The notes: generated from the sequence alone by a model not told the origin. 46,878 nucleotides of DNA from Comamonadaceae bacterium (GCA_027486495.1 JAIXOZ010000138.1:1-46878), one strand, 5' to 3'. Counted from the first letter of the stretch, positions 8,441 to 17,967 are shown. Numbers and translations are program-made.

Positions 8441-10186
8441 GTGAACCTGCCCAACCCCGCCATCGTTGCCCAAAGTGCCGTGCGCCGACTGCCACGCCTG
8501 CCTTTGTTGCTGCTGTGTGTGGCCTATGTCTTGTCCGGCTTCTGGGGGCGTGAACCCTGGAAAGCAGAAGATCTCGAATCCCTGGGCTACATGCTGCAAC
8601 TGGCCCAACCTGCACTGGGCGAAACGGTCAACTGGTTCAGGCCCAGCTTGCTGGGCCAGCACGACCCGCAACTGGCATTGCTGCCTTATTGGCTGGGGGC
8701 GGTTTTCCTGCAATGGGCACCGCCCGGCTGGGAAGACACTTTCGCACGACTGCCCTTTGTGGGCATGCTGGGCTTGACACTGGCCGCCACCTGGTATGCC
8801 GTGTACGCGTTGGCACGTCACCCAGCTGCGCAGCCTGTGGCTTTTGCCTTTGGGGGCGAGGCCAAGCCGGGTGACTACGCCCGCGCGCTTGCCGACGGCA
8901 GTCTGTTGGCATTGCTGGCCTGCCTGGGCTTGGCCCGGCTGGCGCACGAAGCCACGCCCGCACTCAGCCAGCTGTGCTTTGCATCGCTGATTTTTGTGGG
9001 CCTGTCCACCTTGCCTCGCTGGCGCTTGCACAGTGGCCTGGCTGTGGGCCTGGGCATGTTGGGTCTGACCCTTTCGGGCGCGCCCAGCGTGGCCCTTTGG
9101 CTGGGCGTTGGCGGCTCGCTGATCCGCGCTGTAGCCCCCATCGACCCGGCTCAGGGCCGTATGCATGTGCTCGACTTGGGGCTGCTGGCTTTGCTGTGCC
9201 TGCTGTGCATCACCACTGCAGGCGCACTCGATTTGTGGCGCTGGCGCGTGGTGCCTCACACCCTGCTGGATGTGCACATCCTGGCCAAGCTGATGCTGTG
9301 GTTCACCTGGCCCGCATGGCCCCTGGCAGTCTGGTCTTTGTGGCGCTGGCGGGCCCAGTTGACCCAAGCCTGGCGCTACCCGCACCTGGCCTTGCCTTTG
9401 TGGTTTGTGGCCGTCACGGTAGGCGCCACCTGGTTGACGGGCTTGTCTGACCGAGCCTTGCTTTTGGCACTGCCCGGCATTGCCGCGTTGGCTGCTTTTG
9501 CTCTTCCCACCTTGCGGCGCAGCTTGGGGGCCTTGATCGACTGGTTCACTTTGCTGTTTTTCAGTTTTTGCGCCCTGACCATCTGGGTCATCTGGGTGGC
9601 CATGCAAACGGGCTTTCCGGCCAAACCTGCGGCCAACGTCGCACGGCTGGCACCGGGCTTTTTGCCGGAGTTTTCTGCCCTGGCTTTTGGTCTGGGCGTG
9701 CTGACCACGCTGGCTTGGGCCTGGCTGGTGAAGTGGCGCATTGGCCACCACCGCGCCGCCCTTTGGAAAAGCATGGTCTTGCCTGCCGCCGGTGCTGTGT
9801 TGTGCTGGCTGCTGCTCATGAGCCTGTGGTTGCCTCTGCTCAACTTTGCCCGCAGTTACGGCCCCACAGTGCAAAAAGTGCAAGTGGCCACCGGCACCGC
9901 CCGCTGTTTACAATACGCCGGCATCAGCCAGGCTCAAGGTGCAGCCCTTTTGTTTCACGCGCGGGTTCGACTGCAAGCGGCCACCCAACCCACTGCCGAG
10001 TGCCCCTGGTTGGTCATGGACGAAAAGAACCTGCCCTTGCTCGACGATCGCCTTAAGGCCTTGGGCTGGACACCCGAAGCCACTGCGGCCCGACTGGGTG
10101 AGCGCAGCGATCGCCTGCTGATCTTCCGCCCCTCACAGCCCCACCATCACGACACGCCCACCCAGCCAGCAGCTGCCAAGAACTGA
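8441..10186 (+). CDS. polytopic membrane protein, possible ArnT/GT83-like glycosyltransferase
   Basis: A 581-residue integral membrane protein with about a dozen hydrophobic segments spread over residues 18-470 and a soluble C-terminal domain (about 480-570). The first extracytoplasmic loop carries GREPWKAEDLES. It is placed like the acidic catalytic motif of ArnT/PMT-type lipid-linked-sugar transferases (GT-C fold), but reads ED instead of the usual DE, so the assignment is tentative. A signal-anchor-like N-terminus follows a GTG start at 8441, for which no clear ribosome-binding site is seen. The gene ends four bases before the MATE transporter start, so the two are likely one transcript. 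Confidence 0.65.
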   Translation: MNLPNPAIVAQSAVRRLPRLPLLLLCVAYVLSGFWGREPWKAEDLESLGYMLQLAQPALGETVNWFRPSLLGQHDPQLALLPYWLGAVFLQWAPPGWEDTFARLPFVGMLGLTLAATWYAVYALARHPAAQPVAFAFGGEAKPGDYARALADGSLLALLACLGLARLAHEATPALSQLCFASLIFVGLSTLPRWRLHSGLAVGLGMLGLTLSGAPSVALWLGVGGSLIRAVAPIDPAQGRMHVLDLGLLALLCLLCITTAGALDLWRWRVVPHTLLDVHILAKLMLWFTWPAWPLAVWSLWRWRAQLTQAWRYPHLALPLWFVAVTVGATWLTGLSDRALLLALPGIAALAAFALPTLRRSLGALIDWFTLLFFSFCALTIWVIWVAMQTGFPAKPAANVARLAPGFLPEFSALAFGLGVLTTLAWAWLVKWRIGHHRAALWKSMVLPAAGAVLCWLLLMSLWLPLLNFARSYGPTVQKVQVATGTARCLQYAGISQAQGAALLFHARVRLQAATQPTAECPWLVMDEKNLPLLDDRLKALGWTPEATAARLGERSDRLLIFRPSQPHHHDTPTQPAAAKN

Positions 10187-10189
10187 TCC

Positions 10190-11560
10190 ATGTCCGAGCT
10201 GCGCACCATCTCCCAGCATGCGGGCACTGTGTTGGTCGGACAGCTGGCCGTCATGGCCTTTGGTGTGGCCGACACGGTGATTGCCGGGCGCTACAGCCCG
10301 CATGCGCTGGCTGTACTGTCACTGGCATCGTCGATCTACATCAGCATTTATGTGGCGCTCAATGGCATGCTGCAAGCGCTGCTGCCGGTCTGGGCCGAGC
10401 TGCATGGCAGCAACCGACGCGCTGAGTTCGGACGCTCTGTGCGCCAAGCGCTGTACATCTCGGCAATCGCGGCATCGCTGGGCATCACCGGTTTGTGGTT
10501 CCCTGACCCTTGGTTGTCATGGACCCAAGTGCCGACCGAGCTGTGGCCCGATGTGCGGGCCTATTTGCGTGTGCTGGCGGTGGCGTTGGTGCCTTCCTTG
10601 CTGTTTCGCATGTACAGCACGCTCAACCAAAGCTTGGGCTACCCGCGCCTGGTGACCTGGCTGCAAGCGGGCGCTTTGCTGGTCAAGATTCCTTTGTCGG
10701 TGCTGCTGACCTTTGGCGCTGGCGGTGTGCCGGGCCTGGGCGTGGTGGGCTGCGCCTGGGCCACGCTGGCGGTGAACACCCTGATGATGCTCACCGGGCT
10801 GTGGCTTTTGCGCACGCAAGACATTTACCGCCCCTACCAACTGTGGCGCCTGCCTGAAAAACCCGAATGGCCCGTCCTGGTGCACTTCTTGCGCCTGGGC
10901 GTGCCTGCCGGGCTGTCCATCATGGTCGAGGTGACGTCATTCACACTGATGGCGCTGTTCATTGCGCGCCTGGGCTCGGTGGCCTCGGCCAGTCACCAGA
11001 TTGCGGCCAGTTTGGCCTCGGTGCTGTATATGGTGCCTCTGGCTCTGGGCATCGCCAGCAGCGCCCGCACCGGTTACTGGCTGGGCGCAGGTCACCCCCA
11101 GCGCGCACGACAAGCGGCGGGCTTGGGCATTGTCCTGGCCATAGGCGCGGCCGTGCTGTGCGCTGCAGCCTTGCTGCTGGGCCGCGAAGCCATCGTCCAT
11201 GCTTTCACCAACGACCCTCTGGTGGCACAAACCGCCATGGTGTGGCTGGTCTGGGTGGCCATTTACCACCTGGCCGATGCGGTGCAGGCGGTCTGCGTTT
11301 TCTTGCTGCGCTGCTACCGCATCACCATCGCGCCCCTGTTGATCTACACCGCATTTCTGTGGGGCTTCGGCTTGTACGGCGGTTACCTGTGGGCCTACGA
11401 CGATTCAGCGCTGAGCGGTTGGCTGCAATGGAGCGGCCGCCCGGCGGTGGACACGTTCTGGATCAGCAGCAGCTTGGCCCTGGCCTTGGTGTCGGCGCTG
11501 TTTGCAGCGCTGGTGTGGCGTGCGGCCCGGCCTGGCACAGGCTCCACCGCAAAAGTCTGA
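10190..11560 (+). CDS. MATE-family efflux transporter
   Basis: A 456-residue inner-membrane protein with twelve predicted membrane spans in two homologous halves. Each half has the hallmark start of MATE/NorM proteins (QLAVMAFGVADTVIAGRYSPHAL in the first, with the second half around GVPAGLSIMVEVTSF). MATE proteins export drugs or metabolites in exchange for Na+ or H+. The gene follows the upstream membrane protein by three bases. Substrate is unknown; a role in exporting an envelope precursor would be speculation from context. Confidence 0.88.
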   Translation: MSELRTISQHAGTVLVGQLAVMAFGVADTVIAGRYSPHALAVLSLASSIYISIYVALNGMLQALLPVWAELHGSNRRAEFGRSVRQALYISAIAASLGITGLWFPDPWLSWTQVPTELWPDVRAYLRVLAVALVPSLLFRMYSTLNQSLGYPRLVTWLQAGALLVKIPLSVLLTFGAGGVPGLGVVGCAWATLAVNTLMMLTGLWLLRTQDIYRPYQLWRLPEKPEWPVLVHFLRLGVPAGLSIMVEVTSFTLMALFIARLGSVASASHQIAASLASVLYMVPLALGIASSARTGYWLGAGHPQRARQAAGLGIVLAIGAAVLCAAALLLGREAIVHAFTNDPLVAQTAMVWLVWVAIYHLADAVQAVCVFLLRCYRITIAPLLIYTAFLWGFGLYGGYLWAYDDSALSGWLQWSGRPAVDTFWISSSLALALVSALFAALVWRAARPGTGSTAKV

Positions 11561-11584
11561 AGCACTCACCTTGGGCTTCAACCT

Positions 11585-11643
11585 GGGCTGCATTCATCAA
11601 AAATTCACACAAAACAACGACATTGGACTTTTTAATGCAGCCC
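11585..11643. other. 10-bp inverted repeat in the ppk2 leader
   Basis: GGGCTGCATT (11585-11594) and AATGCAGCCC (11634-11643) are exact reverse complements. The right arm ends eight bases before the ppk2 ATG, where the ribosome-binding site should be. No Shine-Dalgarno sequence is otherwise visible there. In RNA the arms would close a 39-base loop next to the start codon. Confidence 0.5.
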
Positions 11644-11650
11644 TCACGCC

Positions 11651-12559
11651 ATGACACCCACCCACGCCATCGATGAAGCCCAAATGCGCCAGCTGCGCGA
11701 AGACCTGCTGGACAGCATGGACGAAGAGCTTGAGCTGGAGCTCGACGACCGTTGGGGCGCTGAAGCAGCGGCCAACGATAACCAAGCGGGTGACCGCATC
11801 CGTTATTTTCGTGAACTCCTGCGCCTGCAGTCCGAGCTGGTGATGCTGCAAGACTGGGTGGTGAAAACCGGCCACCGCATGGTCATCTTGTTTGAGGGGC
11901 GCGACGCTGCAGGCAAAGGCGGCGTGATCAAACGCATTACCCAACGCCTGAACCCGCGCGTGTGCCGCGTGGCCGCGCTGCCCGCGCCCAACGACCGCGA
12001 AAAAACCCAGTGGTACTTTCAGCGTTACATCTCTCACCTGCCTGCTGCGGGCGAAATCGTGTTGTTTGACCGCAGCTGGTACAACCGCGCTGGGGTTGAA
12101 AAAGTCATGGGCTTTTGCAACGACCAAGAGTACGAAGAGTTCTTCCGCTCGGTGCCCGAGTTCGAAAAAATGCTGGTGCGAAGTGGCATTCAACTGGTCA
12201 AGTACTGGTTCTCTATCACCGACGATGAGCAGCATGCCCGCTTTTTAGGCCGCATCCACGACCCGCTCAAGCAATGGAAGCTCAGCCCCATGGACTTGGA
12301 AAGTCGCCGCCGCTGGGAAGACTACACCCGCGCCAAAGAAACCATGATCGAGCGCACCCACATCCCCGAAGCGCCTTGGTGGGTGGTGCAGGCTGTTGAC
12401 AAGAAAAAAGCGCGACTCAACTGCATTGACCATTTGCTCAACCAAGTGCCTTATCACGAGGTGGAGCACCCCTCAGTCGATCTGCCCGGACGGGTCCGCA
12501 ACCCGGACTACATCCGTCACCCGGTGCCGTCTGAAATGATTGTTCCGGAAAAATACTGA
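11651..12559 (+). CDS. ppk2: polyphosphate kinase 2
   Basis: A 302-residue PPK2-family kinase, transferring phosphate between polyphosphate and nucleotides (mostly favouring NDP/NMP phosphorylation). An N-terminal acidic helix region (1-45) precedes the P-loop core. Walker A is GRDAAGKGG (83-91), the lid region contains PAPNDREKTQWYFQRY (111-126), and the Walker B stretch is IVLFDRSWYNR (136-146). The size and single domain fit the one-domain class I enzymes. It is monocistronic and converges with the epimerase gene 15 bases on. A leader inverted repeat overlaps the translation start region. Confidence 0.93.
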   Translation: MTPTHAIDEAQMRQLREDLLDSMDEELELELDDRWGAEAAANDNQAGDRIRYFRELLRLQSELVMLQDWVVKTGHRMVILFEGRDAAGKGGVIKRITQRLNPRVCRVAALPAPNDREKTQWYFQRYISHLPAAGEIVLFDRSWYNRAGVEKVMGFCNDQEYEEFFRSVPEFEKMLVRSGIQLVKYWFSITDDEQHARFLGRIHDPLKQWKLSPMDLESRRRWEDYTRAKETMIERTHIPEAPWWVVQAVDKKKARLNCIDHLLNQVPYHEVEHPSVDLPGRVRNPDYIRHPVPSEMIVPEKY

Positions 12560-12574
12560 GCGGCCGAATCGGGC

Positions 12575-13591
12575 TCAGGCCTGACGATTGCCCAGCGGGT
12601 CCCAGCCCTCCAACCACCGCACGAACTGCCCAAGCCCCTCTTGCAGGGGGGTATCGGGCCAAACGTCCACCCAACTCAATAGGCGTGACTCGCTGGCACA
12701 GGTCAAAGCCACGTCTGCGGTTTGCATGGGCGCGTGTTCAATGAGGGGGCTGGTCTGCAAAAGATCAGACAACACCTGGACAAAATCGATCACGCGAATC
12801 GGTCGCTGGTGGCCCACATTCACCACTGCAGCACCCTGCCAGCGGGCCTCCTGCCGAGCCAAGGCGATCACTGCTGCAACGGTGTCGTCCACATAGGTGA
12901 AATCGCGCATCAGTTCCCCGCCGGCAAACAACGTCACCGGCTGTTGCCGCCGAATGGCTTGTGCAAACAAGTAGGGCGCCATGTCAGGCCGTCCCCAAGG
13001 TCCGTAGACCGTGAAAAATCTCATGCCCAAGCTTTGCAGGCCATATTGGGCATGAAAGGAAAACGCCATGGCTTCATTGGCCTGTTTGGTGGCGGCATAA
13101 AAAGACTGGGGCCGGTCAGTCCTGTCAGCCTCCTCAAAAGGTGCCTCCGATCGCATTCCGTAAACACTCGACGAACTGGCATACAGCAAACGCGCAACTT
13201 GGTGCCGATGACAGGCCCAAAGAACATTGGCAAATCCGACCAGATTGGAAGCGACAAAGTCTTGAGGCGCCTGCATGGAGTGCCGAACACCGGCTTGAGC
13301 AGCCAAGTGGATAACACGCTCGGGCCGAACACGGCCCATCCAATCCAGCAACTCGTTGGAATTCGCCACGTCTAGCTTTTGCCAATGCACACCAGGCGCT
13401 TGTCGCACTGCAGCCATGCGCGCCGCACGCAGCCTTGAGGCCGTGCTGTTGGGATCAGCGTCCAGGGGGGTGCACCCAGAGTCGTCAGCCCAATCGCAGG
13501 CGTGCACGATGTGGCCCGTTTGGGCCAAATGCAAAGCCAGCCTTGAGCCAATAAAGCCGGCCGCACCAGTGACCATCCATGGAACTGTCAT
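12575..13591 (-). CDS. NAD-dependent sugar-nucleotide epimerase (UDP-glucuronate 4-epimerase-like)
   Basis: A 338-residue extended short-chain dehydrogenase. It has GAAGFIG for NAD binding (9-15), HLAAQAGVRHSM (95-106), a catalytic Ser stretch YASSSSVYG (137-145) and YAATK (165-169). VRHSM and the FFTVYGPWGRPDMA segment are typical of UDP-glucuronate/UDP-galacturonate epimerases. The product might be UDP-galacturonate for the neighbouring glycosyltransferases. A loop around residues 33-70 is longer than in most family members. No Shine-Dalgarno sequence is visible before ATG 13591. The gene is divergent from the PAP2 gene over 44 A/T-rich bases. Confidence 0.85.
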   Translation of the reverse strand: MTVPWMVTGAAGFIGSRLALHLAQTGHIVHACDWADDSGCTPLDADPNSTASRLRAARMAAVRQAPGVHWQKLDVANSNELLDWMGRVRPERVIHLAAQAGVRHSMQAPQDFVASNLVGFANVLWACHRHQVARLLYASSSSVYGMRSEAPFEEADRTDRPQSFYAATKQANEAMAFSFHAQYGLQSLGMRFFTVYGPWGRPDMAPYLFAQAIRRQQPVTLFAGGELMRDFTYVDDTVAAVIALARQEARWQGAAVVNVGHQRPIRVIDFVQVLSDLLQTSPLIEHAPMQTADVALTCASESRLLSWVDVWPDTPLQEGLGQFVRWLEGWDPLGNRQA

Positions 13592-13635
13592 AAAAATATG
13601 TTTTGATTGTCTTCATAGTATTTTGAAATGCAAAT

Positions 13636-14442
13636 ATGACAGTAGTTCGAAAAAAATCCGACCCACTGGCAGTTTATTCACCGTCGGTGACCCAGACCGC
13701 TTGGCTGTTGGCACTGGTGTGCATCGGCTATGGTGCTTGGCTCCACCACTCACCACTCAATCAGGAATGGCTCATTCAGGGTCATCAAATCTCTTGGTTG
13801 CCCGAGCAATTTTGGCTTTTTGTAACGCAGTGGGGTGACGCGGGGCAATGCTTGCTTTTGTTGCTGATTCTCTTTGCCAAAGACAGCGTAAAACTGAGCT
13901 TGATCTTGAAGACTTGGCTCTTGGGGATTCCGGTGTCCATTTTGCTCAAGCACACGCTCAACATACCTCGCCCCCTGAACGTGCTCGAAGCACAGTGGTT
14001 ACAAGCGATTGGCCAACCACCACTTGGGGGTCACTCCATGCCTTCTGGCCATGCGATGGCTGCGGGCTCTGCCGCTGCGCTTTTGTTTTTATTCTTGCGG
14101 ACCGAACGACCTCGGCTTCAATGGGTGGTTTTCTTCCTGTTCGCCTTAGTGGCACTCTCGCGGGTGTCGGTCGGAGCGCATTGGCCGGCCGATGTGATCA
14201 CGGGTTTCGGTCTGGGTGGGTTGCTGGTGATCTTGGCCTGCCATTGGGAAAAACTTCAACCCTGGGTGTTGAACCCCGACGCGCAGTGGACCCGTATTTG
14301 GCTCGTCGCTTTGCAAGTCCTGGTCCTCTACTTGGTGTGGGTTGCACCCTTGGAAGGCTTCGGTATGACCTTGGCTCGCGGGGCGATTTCAGCCGGCGTG
14401 CTGTTGGGAGCGCTCGCTTTGTTGCCGCGTGCCCGAGCCTGA
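13636..14442 (+). CDS. PAP2-family membrane phosphatase
   Basis: A 268-residue membrane protein of the type 2 phosphatidic acid phosphatase superfamily. The three signature motifs are present: KHTLNIPRP (105-113), PSGH (136-139) and SRVSVGAHWPADV (175-187). Together they form an active site facing the periplasm. Several hydrophobic segments surround them. Likely substrates are undecaprenyl diphosphate, a lipid A phosphate or phosphatidate; sequence alone does not decide. It is the first gene of a co-directional run of six with spacings of 8 bases or less or overlaps, so it probably heads an operon. Confidence 0.88.
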   Translation: MTVVRKKSDPLAVYSPSVTQTAWLLALVCIGYGAWLHHSPLNQEWLIQGHQISWLPEQFWLFVTQWGDAGQCLLLLLILFAKDSVKLSLILKTWLLGIPVSILLKHTLNIPRPLNVLEAQWLQAIGQPPLGGHSMPSGHAMAAGSAAALLFLFLRTERPRLQWVVFFLFALVALSRVSVGAHWPADVITGFGLGGLLVILACHWEKLQPWVLNPDAQWTRIWLVALQVLVLYLVWVAPLEGFGMTLARGAISAGVLLGALALLPRARA

Positions 14443-14450
14443 GGCCATCC

Positions 14451-15401
14451 GTGCTCAAAACACCCCTGCGGCTCCTGAAATTCATGGCCATGCTCCTGGG
14501 TCTGGCGCTGGCACTTGGGCTGTTTGTCTGGGCCTGGGGAAAACTTGACCGGCCCGATTTGGCTCAATGGTGGCGCGATGTGCCCATTTGGGTTTGGGCA
14601 GCCGCAGCGGCGACCTGGGCATGCACTTTCATTTTGCGCGCCATCAGGCTGCGCCAGGAGTGGCAATGGAAGCGGCACATCAGCCTGCGAACTGCCTTGC
14701 ACGTGGTGCTGCTGCACAACTCGGCGGCCTTGCTGATGCCGCTGCGATCGGGTGAATTGGGCTATCCGCTGCTGGTGAGAAAAGTCTTTGACGCGAGCTG
14801 GCCAGAGTCGCTGCGCAGTCTGTTGTGGTTGAGATTCCAGGACGCTGTGGTACTGGGTCTCCTGGCCCTGTTGTTTTGGCCGTTCGCTCACCCAATCGCG
14901 GCTGCCTTGATCGCGGCACCTGTGCTCATTGCCCTGCTGACTTCTCGCCAGCATTTGGAAAAGCTCGTGCTCGCCTGCCGCGGCCGCGTAGAGTGGTTTG
15001 GATTTTTATGGCACGGCCGCGACCGCCACGCAGGTTGGCTGCTGAGCTTGGGCAACTGGCTGCTGAAGATCGCGGTGGTCGCCCTGTTGTTGCAGGTCAT
15101 CTTGCAGGAATCGATCCGCCTGGGCCTGCAAGCGAGCGTGTCCTCGGCTTTGGGAGGCGAAATCGCGGCCCTGTTGCCGATTCAAGGCCCCGCCAGCTTG
15201 GGTACTTACGAAACTGGGGTCTGGCTGTTTTCCGGCCTGCCGCTTGAGCAGGCCCCCTTGGTGGGCATGGCGGCTTTGCTGGTTCACCTGTTTTGCCTGG
15301 GCGTTTCGTTGTTGCTGGCCTTGCTGGTGGCAGCTGTGGACGGGCCCGCCTTCTGGCGTGCGCCCAATGAAAAAAACCGGATCGATCCGATTCAACACTG
15401 A
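14451..15401 (+). CDS. flippase-like membrane protein (LPG-synthase TM / UPF0104 family)
   Basis: A 316-residue integral membrane protein with roughly eight spans. It shows the pattern of the lysylphosphatidylglycerol-synthase transmembrane family: AIRLRQEW near residue 65, then LLHNSAALLMPLRSGELGYPLL, and late in the protein GGEIAALLPIQGPASLGTYE. Relatives without the aminoacyltransferase domain often stand beside glycosyltransferases and are thought to help move lipid-linked intermediates. I start at GTG 14451, eight bases after the previous stop; ATG 14484 is an alternative. The open frame upstream of this is an out-of-frame shadow of the PAP2 gene. Confidence 0.8.
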   Translation: MLKTPLRLLKFMAMLLGLALALGLFVWAWGKLDRPDLAQWWRDVPIWVWAAAAATWACTFILRAIRLRQEWQWKRHISLRTALHVVLLHNSAALLMPLRSGELGYPLLVRKVFDASWPESLRSLLWLRFQDAVVLGLLALLFWPFAHPIAAALIAAPVLIALLTSRQHLEKLVLACRGRVEWFGFLWHGRDRHAGWLLSLGNWLLKIAVVALLLQVILQESIRLGLQASVSSALGGEIAALLPIQGPASLGTYETGVWLFSGLPLEQAPLVGMAALLVHLFCLGVSLLLALLVAAVDGPAFWRAPNEKNRIDPIQH

Positions 15402-15407
15402 TTATTT

Positions 15408-16409
15408 ATGCTGCTTCAAACTCCCCCTCACCGTCTGTCTGTGGTGGTCCCCATGTTCAACGAGGAGGAACTGGCCCACGACCTGATCGATGCGGTCCAA
15501 GCGGCCCTGATCCACTACCCGCACCCTTGGGAGCTTTTGGTGGTCGACGATGGCAGCACTGACGAGACCTGGAAGCGCTTGCGCCAACGTGCCCAGCAAG
15601 TGGGCCCACACATTCGAATCATTCGTTTGCTGCGCAACTTTCGTCAGACCGCAGCGATGCAGGCGGGCATCGACATGGCCCGAGGTGATGTGATCGTCAC
15701 CATGGATGGGGATTTGCAAAATGACCCCCAAGACATCCCCCAGTTGGTCGATAAATTGCTGCGCGAAGACTTGGACTTGGTCGCCGGCTGGCGACAAAAT
15801 CGGCAGGATGGTCTGCTGTTGCGCAAAGTTCCCTCCAGACTGGCCAATCGCCTCATCAGGCGCGTCAGCGGGCTGCAATTCCAAGACCTGGGCTGCAGCC
15901 TGAAAGCCTTTCGCACCAGCGTGTTGCGCAAAATCAGGCTTTATGGCGAGATGCACCGCTTCATCCCCGCCTGGATGGCCACCGTCACTTCGCCTGATCG
16001 CATGGCCGAGTTGGCCGTCAGCCACCGCCCTCGAACCAAGGGCCAATCGAAATACGGCATCTCCAGAACCATCCGGGTCTTGGTCGACTTGCTGTCGATC
16101 CATTTCTTTTTGAACTTTGGCACACGACCGGGACATTTCTTTGGCGGACTGGGCTTGTTGGTCAGTGCAGTCGGCACGCTGATCCTGGCTTATCTGGCGG
16201 CCATCAAATGGATGGGCGAAGACATCGGCACCCGGCCCCTGATGTTTGTGGGTTTTTTCTGCATCGTCTCTGGTCTGCAATTCATCACCACGGGAGTGTT
16301 GTCGGAAATGTTGATGCGCACTTATTTTGACGGGGGACAGTCGCTGGCTTACCACACCCGGGACTTGGCCACCCTGGACGAAGACGCAGGATGGCATGCC
16401 ACACCTTGA
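15408..16409 (+). CDS. GT2 polyprenyl-phosphate glycosyltransferase (ArnC/DPM1/GtrB-like)
   Basis: A 333-residue enzyme with an N-terminal GT-A domain and two C-terminal membrane helices (about 240-310). Visible signatures are VVVPMFNEEE (12-21), VVDDGSTD (45-52), RNFRQTAAMQAG (76-87) and the metal-binding DGDLQ (100-104). This is the architecture of enzymes that load a sugar onto undecaprenyl phosphate at the inner face of the membrane (ArnC, GtrB, RgtE). The donor is unknown; UDP-galacturonate from the nearby epimerase is one candidate. It starts six bases after the flippase-like gene and overlaps the next gene by 14 bases. Confidence 0.92.
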   Translation: MLLQTPPHRLSVVVPMFNEEELAHDLIDAVQAALIHYPHPWELLVVDDGSTDETWKRLRQRAQQVGPHIRIIRLLRNFRQTAAMQAGIDMARGDVIVTMDGDLQNDPQDIPQLVDKLLREDLDLVAGWRQNRQDGLLLRKVPSRLANRLIRRVSGLQFQDLGCSLKAFRTSVLRKIRLYGEMHRFIPAWMATVTSPDRMAELAVSHRPRTKGQSKYGISRTIRVLVDLLSIHFFLNFGTRPGHFFGGLGLLVSAVGTLILAYLAAIKWMGEDIGTRPLMFVGFFCIVSGLQFITTGVLSEMLMRTYFDGGQSLAYHTRDLATLDEDAGWHATP

Positions 16410-17967
16410 CTCCACACCCAGCTTGACAGCCAAGCCTCCCCTCTGGGCCATCCCGTTGGCCTTGGGTTTGCTGGTTTTCCTTTTGATGGGGCTGGGCCAG
16501 CCGCCTTTGTTCGATGTTGACGAGGGGGCTTTCTCCGAAGCGACCCGGGGCCTGTTGTCGACAGGTGATTGGGGCCACACCACGCTCAATGGTTTGGACC
16601 GCTTTGACAAACCGATTGGTGTCTATTGGCTGCAAGCCCTCAGTGGGGTGCTGTTGGGGCCGACCGAGTTGGCCATGCGGCTGCCCTCGGCTTTGGCCAC
16701 TTGGTTGAGCGCACTGGCCCTGTGGAGATTCGTCGCTGGCCAATGGGGTGTTCGGACTGGGGCATGGGCTGCCATCATCCATGTCACCAGTTTTGGCAGC
16801 TGGGCCATGGCCCATGCGGCCACGGCGGATGCGGTGCTGGGCATGTTCCTGATGCTCAGCGCCATTGAACTGTGGCGATACCTGCAAACCGAAGACTTGA
16901 AGACATTGCGACGGCTGGCCTTGTGGGTGGGCGCGGGGCTGTTGGTCAAAGGGCCCGTCGCCCTCTTGATCCCAGCGGCCAGCCTGCTCATCCACTGCCT
17001 TGTGTCTGGTCAATGGGCTGTTTGCCGCAAAGCGCTGCTGGATGTGCGCGCCTGGCTTTACATGTTGGCCATGGCCTTGCCGTGGTACGCCTACGCCGTC
17101 TGGCGGCACGGGGAGAATTTCGTGCAAGGCTTCATTTTGAAACACAACGTTGAGCGTTTCACCGCCCCGATGGAAGGGCATGACGGCCATTGGCTTTACT
17201 TTGTGATCGTGGCACCCATTTTGTGGATGCCCTGGACGCCGCTGGTGCTGGCTTGGTGGGGCCGCTGGCAAGCACTGTGGGGCCATGCGCTGACCCGCCA
17301 AGCCCTGATCTGGACTGTTTTTGTGCTGGTTTTTTTCAGTTTCTCCAGCACCAAGCTGCCTCACTACGGCATCTATGCCGCACCCGGGGTTGTGCTGTTG
17401 CTGACAGTCGCTTTGGATCGCATGCAAACGTGGCATGCTGGTCTGTGCGCGGTGGCCTTGATGGCCTGGCAGGCCCTGTTGGTCGGACTGCCCTGGGTCT
17501 GGATGACTTTTCCTGAGCTGGTGCCGCAGGCGCTGAGGCCAGTTTTCCGGCATGGCCTGGACCCTTTGCCGCTGGTCACGATTGCCACCCTCTGGGGCCT
17601 GCTGGCGCTGACCCTGCTGATCTGGCGCACCCGCATGCCCCGCTTGGGGTTTGCAGACACCCTGTCTGCCATGGCCTTGGTTCACGGCACGGTCTTGGCC
17701 TTGGTCGTTTGGCCTTGGTGGGCCAACACCCTTCAGGGGCCCATCAAAGCCTTGGGGCTAGAAGCGAGAAATTGGCCATCCACTGTGGGGCAAATCGGGG
17801 GCAACTGGCCATCCTTTGCCTTTTACCGTCAGCAAGCCATGCTCCCCAAAGGCAATCCAGCAAGCTTGTACCTGGCCCCTGAGTCTCAAGTCCCGCCCGG
17901 TGCTCGGGTGTGGGCCAAAAACAAGGGCATGGTTTTGTTCCAACCTGAAACGGCTACCCGGCCATGA
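16396..17967 (+). CDS. ArnT-like membrane glycosyltransferase (GT83)
   Basis: A 523-residue GT-C-fold membrane protein with about twelve spans. The first periplasmic loop has LFDVDEGAFSEATR (38-51), whose acidic pair matches the catalytic region of ArnT. KPIGVYWLQ (72-80) is the usual follow-up motif. Such enzymes transfer a sugar from undecaprenyl phosphate to lipid A, core LPS or protein at the periplasmic face. The start ATG 16396 (MPHLD) lies inside the end of the GT2 gene. The stop overlaps the ATG of the next gene as ATGA. It is the natural consumer of the GT2 product. Confidence 0.88.
   Translation: MPHLDSTPSLTAKPPLWAIPLALGLLVFLLMGLGQPPLFDVDEGAFSEATRGLLSTGDWGHTTLNGLDRFDKPIGVYWLQALSGVLLGPTELAMRLPSALATWLSALALWRFVAGQWGVRTGAWAAIIHVTSFGSWAMAHAATADAVLGMFLMLSAIELWRYLQTEDLKTLRRLALWVGAGLLVKGPVALLIPAASLLIHCLVSGQWAVCRKALLDVRAWLYMLAMALPWYAYAVWRHGENFVQGFILKHNVERFTAPMEGHDGHWLYFVIVAPILWMPWTPLVLAWWGRWQALWGHALTRQALIWTVFVLVFFSFSSTKLPHYGIYAAPGVVLLLTVALDRMQTWHAGLCAVALMAWQALLVGLPWVWMTFPELVPQALRPVFRHGLDPLPLVTIATLWGLLALTLLIWRTRMPRLGFADTLSAMALVHGTVLALVVWPWWANTLQGPIKALGLEARNWPSTVGQIGGNWPSFAFYRQQAMLPKGNPASLYLAPESQVPPGARVWAKNKGMVLFQPETATRP

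Noticed and set aside
8405-9883. 492-codon minus-strand open frame opposite the membrane protein gene
   Set aside because: Gln/Gly/Ala-rich antisense shadow of a hydrophobic protein; no ribosome-binding site and no plausible fold.
16285-17685. 466-codon minus-strand frame opposite the ArnT-like gene
   Set aside because: Composition dominated by Gln, His, Pro and Gly, as expected from the reverse of membrane-protein codons.
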